This document shows, one piece after another, positions 23,601-36,200 of a stretch of DNA of 64,000 nt. The stretch comes from Schistosoma mansoni (taxonomy: Eukaryota; Platyhelminthes; Trematoda; Strigeidida; Schistosomatidae). Positions within the stretch are counted from its first letter, which is position 1. Every line of letters begins with the position of its first letter. Both the position numbers and the translations under genes were made by a program. The notes under the pieces are model-generated. The model ran no database searches and was not told the DNA's origin. It saw only the letters and a list, made by a program, of their open reading frames with translations. Location of the stretch: positions 18,901,705-18,965,704 of the forward strand of contig NC_031497.1 of assembly GCF_000237925.1 (NCBI RefSeq). Reading direction: 5' to 3'.

Positions 23601-26600
23601 TAACCATTGTCATGTCTTCACTAGTAACTAACTTTGAGAGGGAATTTTCAGAGTTTTAATGGAAAGTCGTGACCAGTGGAGTTCTGCAGTGTCAAGTGTG
23701 AAGAAGGCACCTACTGAAGAAAATGGAACATGTTTTCACAATATCGTTTATTGGTTTCAGTTGGGGTTGTACACCATGGAATGATGGACCAGTGGTCTAG
23801 AGGTTAAGCGTTGGTGCGCGACACGAACTTGTTTGTTGAATTGTCGGTTTCAGAGTCGTTGATCCGCATTGTTGGGAAGTTTCGTACTGAAGAAATGACA
23901 TTTTAATGCTTCTACACTTTCACTGATTGTCTAACTTAGGCAGGATTCACTATTTCACTGAAATTCAATCTTCACAACCCCATACTGATAATAATAACAA
24001 TAATTTTCTTTGTAATTGAGCGGTTTTACTGAATAAAGTCATTTACTCCAACAAAAAATTCAGAGTTGACTAATTTAAAAATGGTTCAAAGCATGCAAGA
24101 AAACCATTTAAAGGAATCACTAGTATCCATGTATATGTGCAATACATTAACTGATATTTACAATACTATGTATATCTTTTCATCCGAAAAATAATTATTT
24201 TAATTAAATATTTCACCTAAAATTTAAACAGTTAATTAGCGTAGACTTTAGTGAATCTATTCATGAATATATCATTTATGTGTTTATGGTGAACTTGATC
24301 GGATTTATATTTTCAATATTTATTCTTTATAGACATGATTCGAATTTTGTTTATTGTGTTAATATGAATTGTATTAATGTTTTAATAACTCACTGAAAAT
24401 TCGGTATGTTGTTATGGTAGGAATTTTAAATTACAGATCAAGATTTCTATGCATGACTTCACTAGATCTTTTTCTCATAACTAAATGTTATAGAACTGTT
24501 TAGTGCTTTTTTCTAATGAAAGATTTCGTAAGAGATGACAAAATTATTTATTTTTATGAATATTAAACAATCCAGAAACAAAGATATTCACAATTAGATA
24601 AATAAGATTTGTTAACCTTTTTTCTGTATTATAAATGATTGATCAGTAGATAAAATTAACGTAAGAAAATTCATGGTGAACTACTCTTGACTTCGGATTA
24701 TCACTTTAATTAGCTGAAAATTGACTTTCAAAGTCCAAGATCATTTATAACATCGTTCAAGTTTGTTCATGTAGTATAACTGTAGTGAACGAACACAGGT
24801 GGGAAAGACCAATTTATTGTTTAATGCAAAGTTACAGAATGTCTTCGTAAAATATGAAAACCATACATTAAATACTTCATTTGGACATCTCCCACTAATC
24901 GTCTCTTACAAACTTCATCGTTCCTTCATTCCTGTTTTTATTACAATTAATCTCCGTTTACATTCCTGTTCTCTTCAATTCGATCTCGCTCTCCTGCTGC
25001 CAGGTATCGCCTATCATGATGATAATTATTGTGAAATTTAAGCGGAGTTATCAGAGCAATTGATGGTATGCGCCTTCTGACTTAAGTTTATTCCCTGATG
25101 AAACGGTAGATAATAGTGAATTATACTCTTCAAACCCTAATTTTTCACATAATGCTTGTACTCTTACTACTTCTACCACTATGGGATTTGAATCGACAAC
25201 TGCATCTCTGTGCTAATGTGGTATGGCAACTCGAACTGATTTACGTACGTACGAAGTTCTACGTTGTGACTGACCGGGATAATAGTGAAATTAATTAATC
25301 AAGTGAATATTATGTGGTGAAAAAAAGATATCAAAGGGATAAAGCTAGCAGAGAGTGTTTAATGAAGTGAAGATGAATAAAAGTCAATCATTGCTAAAGA
25401 AAGTTTTAAATACAAATTTTCCTTTGAAATATTTGCGAGTTAAATAAGCAAAAGACGGCAAACTGTTGTAATGATCAACATTTTATGCTGAGAATTCTTT
25501 TCTGTAATCAAACACACGGTATTGAGCGGAGCGATTATTATTTTTGAAAACCTAAACTTTCTTCGTCAATCAATTTCTTGAAAAATCAAGATTATAGGGT
25601 GAGAGAATAATATTTGACGTGTAAACTAGTAAAATACACAATATTCAATCATCGGGACTAATTTGACTAAATTCTACCTGAAATTAATTCGGTCAAGGCA
25701 ACCATATGGTAGTATTTCTATTAATAAATAGGTAGACTAAAACTTATCATACGGGATGGTACGTGGTTTTTGAGCTTAAGTGATTAGTTCGAAGTTTAAA
25801 TGTTATGGGGTTAGAACCCTGTGTAGGGCGTAGATTTCCGCTGCTGAGAAGTCCCATATTAGGATGAAACATTTGTCTAGTGCTCCCTGGTTTCCATTGA
25901 CCGTCTAACCAAAGTCAGTTCGTGATATGAAACTTTATAATTAATTTAGGCTAAAATCAAATAGGTAAGACAGGACAATGATAGGCATTTAAATTTTAAA
26001 AAATCGACTAATTTCTACAGTCATGTGGTGTATGCTACTTATGTCAACAGACATAAGTAGTATGTATCACCACTCAGTATATAGGCCAAATGTTAAGTGA
26101 GAGATGCTGATAGGCGGACGCTATTCGTAAAAGTTTGACTTTAATTCTTAAGAAAAGCGACACACAATTTGTCGAAAATATGACCTAATTTTCCGGGGAA
26201 GAAAAATATATATTTGTGAGTGTACTGGATTTGACTGATCAGTAAACACTTCATGCTGACTTAGTTTTGTGACTCTAGTAGACCGTTTGGGAAGCTTGTA
26301 TATCAGTATCGAACTCGGATGACTATACAACGTAATAATAGGTTGCTAGCTTTTTATAAACGCGTTACAGGAGTACATGCACTTAACATACAGCATTGGT
26401 CATTTGTAACAAATTTAAAACAGGAAAACTTACTGCACTGTTTGCGCACCAAGAAATTTCAGTCGATTGTTAGTATCCTATTTATTATAGAATCAGTATA
26501 TGATAATAACTTTAAACAATCACTTTAATAATTTCTTTTATAAATACAATATTGGAAGAATGTGAAGAATAACTGTCATTTGTATGGTGTAAATTTATAA

Positions 26601-29600
26601 CCCAAAGTCTATGAGTGGTGACTAAGTACACCCATTTTTCATACTACTCTGATTCGTGAACAGTTTCCCCTTCATACTTTCATCTTCTTTATCACTTTAA
26701 CATTTTATTCTTATTGTTAGTTTACTCTCATAGTATTTTCCTATTGTGCAAACGGACAAACTGCTTCCCTATTACATCAGACTAGATATTGTGTCAAACA
26801 TATACATAGGTAATTTTATTGAAGTGTTTTTTAAAGTAAAAATGCCCCATCATTTCAACATTATAATGTGCCTTTTGTACGGTTCCATATCCAGTCACTG
26901 TTATAATTGTATTTTTTTGCTATATAAACGACCCAGCTATTCCCATTGCTTAGTATTCTTATACGATGACACTTGACAAGATCCCCAAATCAGAACACGT
27001 TGAACAGGAAAGAAATTGTATTCAAAATAACAATGGTATGTGAACAGCAATCAATAGTTTAAATATCGTTCATATATTTATAGTATAAGCATAAGAAGCT
27101 TATAGATTTTTCTGCAATAATATGCCCGGGCTGATCGGTTTAAAATTAACCAATCAGCGCGCAGCAACACCATCATGCATAAAACATGCTTAATCCAATC
27201 TATATCCCACTAACACCTCCCCCTTGAGCAGATTCGTAGGATCTGGTGTTAGGGTCCAACTGCAACCGCTTTACTGGTTTGCGCTTCCGGTTAGTCCATC
27301 TTCTAGGTAATAAGGACGTTGTATCATCCTTCGTTTGCACCTTGACTGTCCTGTCTGTTTCAGGTGTTTTGATCTCAAAGGTGTCTAGCAGAACATCAAG
27401 AGGTAATCTATGCTGCGTTTCGTTGTTGGAGATCGAGGTTGATTTCAGTTGGTTAGCATGACGCACCCAGATTTCTGAACCAACGGACACCTCGTAAACC
27501 ACATTTCCTTTCTTTTGCACGATCCGACCAGCTATCCATGTAGGATGTTTTCCTCGATAGTCCATAGCAAGTACCTTTTGACCCACACTGAACAATCGTT
27601 TTTGTGCCCCATGATGACTATTGTACTGTTTCTCCATCATCACGTTTCGTTGCGGCTTAAGAGCTGGAGTCGGACGAATGCTCTCAAAATGTGTACGTAT
27701 TTTTCTGCCAAGTAACGCTTCCGCTGGGGAGACTCCATTTGTTGTCTGAGGGTTCGGTGTCGAACGGTAGATAAACAAGAACCTCTCTAAGATCTCTTCG
27801 GTGTCCCCCTCCCCTCTTGATTTTTTTAGAGCATTTTTGAACGTACCAACAAAACGTTCTACCTGGCCATTCGATTGCGGATGGAATGGAGGTGTTCGGA
27901 TGTGCCTGATTCCGTTCTGCTGACAAAATGCTGAAAAGTCTTTTCTGACTTCACCTGACGACACTGGAGTGTTTCGAATTGCCGCTACTGCAACACTCCG
28001 TATTTCTGGAACCTTTTTACCTGTCTTTTTTACATATGAGGTGGTGTCTAATGATGGACACGACACGTTACACACGCTGTTAATGGGTATATCCATTAAT
28101 CCAAGCTTTTCTAACATATCTAGACCAAGTAGATCAAGGTTTGGTCGTTCTGTTAGATAGCATACTCCTTTACAGCTATTTCCATTGAAGGAAAATTCAC
28201 ATTGTAATTCACCAACTAGCTTCAGTACACCTCCAGATACGTTTTTAGCCGTTTTCTTCGATGGCTTCATTGGCGGTTTTCCCAGCAAGTTATAAGTCTC
28301 TCTAGACACTAGAGTAATATCGGATGCTGTGTCAATTTGAAGACGAACCGCTATACCATTAATCTGGATCGTAACATACTTTCTCCGAATGTCATAGTCT
28401 GTTTGAAGGGCTGCTACCAGAGAAAGTGATTTAGATTCGGCTGACTTTATGTGTCGAGGACGTTTGTGCTTCTGCTTAGGCTGGGACGTACGATTTGGAG
28501 GACAATGACCTTCTTTATGCCCACGTTTGTTACACATCTGACATTTATGTTTCTTGAATGGGCAGAATCGTACATAATGCCAATCACCACATAACCAACA
28601 TGCAGTCGTTGGTTTGCTACTACTTGTTTTCGGTTTCTGAACTTTTAACCTCGTAATAGCATTGACACTACTGCAGGTTAAATTAGGATTTACCTGTTCA
28701 ATCAACTGATTGTCGTGTTTGATGTTCTGTAGCCGCTTACACTCATCTGTTAACGTTCTGAGTGTGATGTTAGGATCTTGATCCAAGCGAGTTAGAAGTC
28801 TGGTTCTAATCTCAGCATCTTGTGGTGACTGGAGAGCTTTGATGAATATAAGGCATTTAAATTGATCTTCAGTCAACGAGCGTAACTTGAACTTTTCACA
28901 TTCTCTGTTGACGATGTCTGCTAGAACACCATATTCATCGGCTTCTCGTTTCACCAAATTAAGACACTGGTAGCGAATACTAAACAATGAGGAAGATTCA
29001 CCGAATATTTCTGACAGCTGAGATACTGTCTCCTCGAAACTGAGCTCTCGAGGTAACTTTGGTAATATATGATCAGCATAGCGTGCATATTCATGACTTT
29101 CCAACTTGCACATGAACAGTTGAGTCTTCCATTCGTCGTCTTGATTACAGAACTCTATTCTAAATGTGTCTTCCCAACGCTTGAACCACGTGAGAAATGT
29201 ATTGCCACATTCGGGGTCATAATAGAATTCTGGGATGCTGCTGGCAACTGCATCACAAGAAGAAGTACTTGTAGTAGCATGTGAACTCGAGTAGTGTATG
29301 TTAAGCTGTTGCGTCAAAGTTTCTAACAGGCGCATTTGTGCGTCAAGTTGTGCTTGCTGTTGCTGTAGTATTCGGCTGAGCTGGTCATCTGATATAGGCA
29401 TTTTGAATGAATTTTCCTTTTTCCCCGTCGCCACTGTTATAATTGTATTTTTTTGCTATATAAACGACCCAGCTATTCCCATTGCTTAGTATTCTTATAC
29501 GATGACACTCGACAAGACCCCAAAATCAGAACACGTTGAACAGGAAAGAAATTGTATTCAAAATAACAATGGTATGTGAACAGCAATCAATAGTTTAAAT

Positions 29601-32600
29601 ATCGTTCATATATTTATAGTATAAGCATAAGAAGCTTATAGATTTTTCTGCAATAATATGCCCGGGCTGACCGGTTTAAAATTAACCAATCAGCGCGCAG
29701 CAACACCATCATGCATAAAACATGCTTAATCCAATCTATATCCCACTAACAGTCACATAAATGTCTCTCTTTCTATGACGACACGGTGAAACTAATCAAT
29801 AAAACAGCATATTTTTCCTAAACGCTTTACTCAAAGAAATAACGACAATAGTCAGTCAACAACATTTTTATTTATTTAAACACAAATACTGGTACAAAGG
29901 GGCACCAAATACATATGCGCCACACAAATCTCATTTGGTTTGTGTGAGGGCTGTGATACTGCCTGGGTGCCCAAACCGAAACAGGTGGTTTTCTTAGGGA
30001 CCCACACCCGGAGCCTTTGACCGGAAGGTCTGATCCACAAGGCAGTGGAGCATCGTGAGGAGATGCAGTCCCATGGTAGCTGGTGACCAACGATTGATTC
30101 ATACTCCATTTGTTCCCTCAGGATACTGGAGCCCATGTGCACCATTGGTTTGGAATCAGGGTTTTCCAACTCCCCTAGGTGAACTTTCCATGTCCACCAA
30201 CCCTGTTAAAGCGCCGGACATTCTCTCTTCATCCTCTCAATTTCGTAAACAACACCGGTGCCATGAGAAGGCAGTGAGTAGGACTTCCCTGTTAGAGGCT
30301 ATATATGCGTGGCCATGTGAGAGCATTTCGAGAGAGAGGGGGGGCCTTCTCTACTCTCGGCCTTGTCAGAGAATTTAGGGACCAGTCAACAACAACGTCA
30401 AACCTGAAACATATGTGCATTTGTTAAAGTTGTCACATAATACAAGCACAGCGAGATGAAAGTATCAAGACAAACTCCAGATTAGCAAAAGTAATAACGG
30501 TATTGTTGATAGTAGAAAAGATCAAGAATAAAGAATATGAGATAATTTTGAAATTCAATATCTAATAGAATACAACAACAATAACAACGACCTATCAGTA
30601 AAAGGTTGATAAAATTAGTTAACAGTTTAATTATTAATGTTAATAGTGAGATTACAAATTCCATGGTCTTCAATTTTCAATTTAACTGTAATAAACACCT
30701 GAACTATTTCATCCAGTTTACAGTCAGATAAATTTGTGAATGACATTACAAATCCTAGTAGACTATCTATCTATCTAACTTCGTATTCAGAAATCTCATT
30801 TAACATGTACGCCTTCTCTCCTCATCTCTTATTCTTTGTCTTCTCCCACCATTTTTAAAGCTTCGTGAACTATTAGAAGAAGGATTTAAACAGCCATTAC
30901 ACAAATTTCGTCATTTTATTGAAAAACAAATCCTTACAATTTGTGGTCAAATGGATAAAGCAAGTGTAATATTTGACCATGTTCTATTGGGTACATCATT
31001 CAATGCATCAAATCGTGATGAATTGAAACGTCTCAATGTAACGCATATTTTAAATGTAACACGTGAAGTGGATAATTTTTTTCCCGGTGATAAATTTGAA
31101 TATAAAAATATCCGAATATACGATGACGAACAATCGACATTGTTACCTTATTGGGAAGAAACGCATCGATTTATAAATGAAGCTAAGTAAGTGATTTACT
31201 TCTAATTTGGGCTAGTTTTTAAAGATACTGGTCTCCCATGATTTTACTGATTTTCTTTCTTTCAGTCAGTTAGCTACAACGTAGGACTAGATACATATAT
31301 GTATCGGTCCAATTCGCTACACAAGATAATTACCAAATTCATAAAAGTAGTTACTTCAGTGGTAGTAATATATAAAAGAAAGATTGTATACAAGGATATA
31401 ATACAGGGAGAAAGAATTAGTTCGTAGAAAAAAATGTATAAAGTAATTTTAATCTCACGGTTTGAGGAAAGACAAAGAGTATGTACACCTACACCATTGT
31501 GGTCGATTCTGAGCCATGTCACCCAGAGTCTCCAACCACTAATAATACTGCATACAAAAGGCGGATCTCCGAATACCAAGAAACAATTGTTTCGTCCTAA
31601 TGTTCGTCACTCATTAATAGCATGCGTCTACGGTTCTACACAACATCGAACCCGAGTATCTTTAAGTCTTGTGATAAACAATATTGTTGTCCCCACATCC
31701 CTCTCCCCGAAGTTTGCACTAATGATGTCGTTCAGAAGGACGATGAAAGCTCCACGACCAAACCATCCAGCTCAGAGAATAAAACTCCATCAAAAACTAT
31801 TGCTGTTCCCATGTTTTTTTTAAAAACGAAGTCCTGAAATGTCTACTTATTAGCCTCCACGCTTAACCTTAGGATACATTCCTCTACATCATCACAAAAT
31901 GGCATTATTAAGGATATCTTAACGAAACTCTTCATAATTGCATAGTTCTTGGGAGACTCCATATAAACAATTCTTATATCCATACAGCTCATTAGTAGGT
32001 GCATATAAGTGATAACCATATTGAATAATTCGTTACCTAAATAGTCAAATCAATCGACTATTTTCAAATTTTGCGAATGATTATTCACTATTTGGATTTT
32101 ATTGTTTCCATATTTTGGTACATAACAAAGATTCTGGGTTTGATCCCTGTTAAAATCGTGGGTGCACGCTAATGAAGAGGTCCTATTTTAGAACGAAACA
32201 GCTATTCAATACTTCATAGTTTCCATTGAAACCCCAATTGAGATGAATCTATAATGAATATAACCTACAAATTGGACCAGCGCCACAAAAACCCTTTCAA
32301 CTAAACCTAAATGGTTATCGTTAAATTTAACCGTGACTCTTCACACCCTAACCGAACTAGTTTTACCGTACATAATTTATAGTAATGATGATGTGTAATT
32401 TTCATTACTGTTATCATCTCACTAATTGGAAATGATTATTGAAAATATTGTATTAAGATATGCTTTACAAACCCACCATCTGTTTGGGAAAATCCAAACA
32501 GTTACATGTAAAGTTTCTTCAATTTTAAATAATGAAGTAAATGGTTTCTTGGACTGATCTCCTTTTTTGCTTAGTCTGACGTCAAATAATTAATTGTTTA

Positions 32601-33235
32601 TGCGGGATATTAGAAGATCCGTCGTTTCTGGAATAGGACAGTTAGTATTCAAAAAAGTCATATCATGAATTTAACGTTTAATATAAATTTTAATATCAAA
32701 CATCATTTAGTCATATGGTATGTAGCATCCATCACAAATATGGATCAGTTTAAGTTGCCACACCGTACCAGTATGTCGAGTAGTTGAAGCAATACGAGTA
32801 ACAGTGATAGTAGAAAACACTAGAAATCGACTATTTTGTTCGAGAAGAAAGAACGAATTCGCGAAATATAAAGTTTTAGATAGTTTCTAACCTTGAGATA
32901 TAAGGAAAGATGAGTTAATACATCTTTTCCATTCTGACTAATTCTAAGTCGTTTCATTTAACAACTCCAACCATTGCTTACAATAATCACGCTGACCTTA
33001 ACTAGATATTTTGCAACTTCCTGTACAGCAAAGTCTAACAGTCAGTGACTTTGAGGGCTGATGTAACGTATTGGTTCGGGCACTCGTTACTTTTCTTTCA
33101 ATCTACTCCTACATCCACGAAAATCCCGCATCGAAGTAGGCGTTGGTTGAACATAAGTAATACATGTCCTAAGCATCGTAGTTGATAAAGATTCACTATC
33201 TCATCATTCTTACATTATTATAGTACTCTTATTTT

Positions 33236-33272
<37 letters not shown>

Positions 33273-36200
33273 ACACATAAATATTGGTACAAAAAGCACC
33301 AGATAAATATGCGCCTCACAAATCTCATTTGATTTGTGTGAGGGCTGAGATACTGCCCAGGTGCCCAAACTGAAGCAGGTGGTTTTCTTAGGGGGCCACA
33401 CCCGGAGCCTTTGACCTAAAGATCTAATCCATAAGGCAGTGGAGCATCGTGAGGAGATGCAGTCCCATGGTAGCCGGTGACCAACGATTGGTTCATACGC
33501 CATTCGTTCCATCAGGATAATGGAGCCCATGTGCACCATTGGTTTGGAATCAGGGTTTTCCAACTCCCCTAGGTGGACCCTCCATGTCCACCAACCCTGT
33601 TAAAGCGCCGGACATTCGCTCTTCATCCTCTCAATTTTGTAAACAACACCGGTGCCATGAGAAGGCAGTGAGTAGGACTTCCCTGTCAGAGGCTATATAT
33701 GCGTGGCCATGTGAGAGCATTTCGAGAAGGAGAGCGGACTCTCCCCACTCTCGGCCGTACCAGGGCATTTGGGGGTATAGTACTCTTAACCTCAACATTG
33801 CTCACTGGTTTAGCCCAACATATATTGTTGATTGTAGTTACTGGCTAAATAATTAAATAGGTAGCAATAAAACATGAGAGTTGGTTGAGTACATCTTGAA
33901 CACTACTCTCTTGCTCTTTACACAATTTTGGAACAATTACCGAAGTTGATAATTGTAAAAATATTATACGTTCTTTATCGTAGTCGGATTCGATTCATCG
34001 GTTATATTTTCCTATTTTCAGTCATCAAGTGAGCATTATTTCTCTCGTTCGTTTTGTTGAAACTGTGCATAGAATATTCAATAAACGAAATTACCTCAAA
34101 AATTGTTTCATTTCCAGTATGTATGGCTCTCTTATTATCTAGAAGTATTTCATTTATAACCCGCTAAAGTGTCATGCTTTCCGTATTCTGTCATCTATTA
34201 CTATCATTATTATCATTATTGATATTTTTCTTTCCACTTTCACTTACTTTTAGGATTATGGGTACACGATGTCTTGTTCACTGTAAAATGGGCATAAGTC
34301 GTTCAGCATCTACAGTAAGTAAACACAATCTTGATATGTTTAGTATGCTCAGTATGATGTTTTGAATTTAACGTAAAAACGTGAAGATAATTTTTGTGAC
34401 GTATTGTAATTAGCCGAGTACGAGGTGTGGGTGGTCCCTAGAGAAGGAAGATTGTTGACTGATACTCATAGAGGACTGACTAGTAGTCTAATTCCAGTTC
34501 GTTGACTCCTCAGAAATGTGCATAACCAAACTTAAACGACGAAACCGAGCTCATGACTTTCAATTGTAAAAGCAAATTGCATTATGTTTAGACTCAATTA
34601 AGCAATAAATCCAATAGTTCACATTCTTAGCTGTTGTGCAGTCCATCGAAGTGGAGTAGTGGTTCGGTAGTTTGGTCGTTCAGATTATAACCACTAAGTC
34701 TCAGATCCGAAATCCCCTCCACCTACTGCAGTTTAGACAACTGAATAGTATCACTAATCCTTACACTTAGAGTGTGGCTCGAATTCGTACCTGATAAGTC
34801 AGTAAATAGAAAATCAATCCAACAAAAGAAACATATCGCAGCATTGAGAAAGGAATTGAGAAAGTTCGGCGTAGAAAATTTCCTTACTGACAATATCATT
34901 TACCAAAGTTATACAACCATATTTTTGACTAATTAACACCCACAAGTCTATATGCAATAAAATGGATACACCTTAACTCTTTTTTTAGAATATCAAAAGT
35001 GTCTTTAACTATCAAAAGCGATTATGTAATTGACTGAAAGGTGTTGTGAAACAGCAAAGTGAAGATAGATTATAAATGAAAGATAATTGTTCATTTGAAG
35101 AATATTTTAGAATTGTGACTAGAGTAGTGTTGCATCATAAAGGGAGAGGATAAAAGGTTGTAACTTCTAAAACTGGAAAGAATTTATTATAAGTATGGTG
35201 AGTCTTTCTAATCACTGTAGAATAAGAGTTTCAACAGGGCGTCTTTTAAAGCCCAGATGAGGTTCGGAATTATGAATCCACTAATCCTTGTACAGGGTAT
35301 GTATTTCTGTTCTGTATTCATTTTTAGCTTGATTGTTTAATATTATAGGCGACTTTAGAAACTGCTTCTGAAGGTTCTACATGATCAGAGTTGATTGCGT
35401 ATTTGAGAATAGATCTATCTGTCCCGAGCAATGCTCAGAAATGTGCTTAGAGAAAGTACACTTTGTGTAACCGATATTACCTGCTGCATAACCTCAAGAT
35501 TATTCATTAATACGATTTACGTTTCAATTAGGTCCCAAGATCATTTCATCGTCACTTAAGTTAGCTACTAAAGCATAATTACATTCATTAGTCTATTTCC
35601 ACCTGAACTTTCTAGTAATTGTGGGGTAGTCATTGAAGTTAGTCAATTATACTGTTGTGTATAGTATCAATGTTTCTATTTCTAGTAATTTCGAGCTCAC
35701 AACAGAGATAGTATCTTTATTGGTTACGTTCAATCACTTAATATCACATATAGTGTAGGCAATGATGTTCACACATTAAATTTATCTATCACATTAAAAT
35801 TTGATCGCTTGGAATTCTATCAACCTTAATGACTATGATGGACATGCTATTGGTTTCGATTCGGTGATCAGTCATCTTATTGCCTGCCACTTCGCTAGTT
35901 CATTGATTTATGAAATTTTGTAGAAACATTAACTATGTTTCACAAAAACTATGAATCATTGTTTGATGATGCTGAGGTCTTCCCGTTTTTGTTAATCTCC
36001 AATTAATGCGCTTTCCTCAACTTGATGAGAATGATAACCAGAAACGTTTGTACAGAAATATTTTCTTAAAGAAAGCTGAAAGAATATCCAAAGTTTTTGA
36101 TGAAAAACATACTGGAGAAGTTTCCAGCACTTGTTCGATTCGTCGACTGACTCCGACTAGTTGGTAAATGAATTTTCTCACATTGACCATCCAACAGTTA

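Larger units (their letters stand above)
26899..29751 (-). mobile_element. Gypsy-like (Ty3) LTR retrotransposon, short internal region, recent
   Basis: Fossil element in minus orientation inside an SSH intron. Two direct LTRs of 317 bases (26899-27215 and 29435-29751) begin TGTT and end AACA as read here, and differ at only about four positions. A 5-base target duplication GTCAC flanks it. A purine-rich tract lies beside the left LTR, and a primer-site-like TGGCGACGGGG beside the right. Parts seen: gag with two zinc knuckles, a retroviral-type protease motif, and the C-terminal part of integrase. I see no reverse transcriptase or RNase H, so it is broken (about one large break) and would have depended on another element. 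The near-identical LTRs point to a young insertion. Confidence 0.9.
22622..30860. other. SSH intron of 8.2 kb
   Basis: Holds two hammerhead SINE copies near 23.4-24.0 kb, a dispersed repeat at 24.8-25.05 kb, another SINE at 25.8 kb, the gypsy-like LTR element at 26.9-29.75 kb and a ~520-base retroposon at 29.9-30.4 kb. The remaining sequence is AT-rich without supported genes. Confidence 0.6.
31187..34253. other. SSH intron of 3.1 kb
   Basis: Contains a worn SINE at about 32130-32330 and a ~520-base retroposon at 33231-33785. The plus-strand frame 31434-31823 (129 codons) has no recognisable domain and is probably part of an unidentified repeat. Confidence 0.5.

Noticed and set aside
29872-30378. 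Overlapping frames on both strands in the ~520-base repeats
   Set aside because: The frames change between copies and are not conserved as protein; the sequence is a repeat.
31434-31823. 129-codon plus-strand open frame in an SSH intron
   Set aside because: No domain, no splice signals linking it to SSH, and low-information composition; not called a gene.
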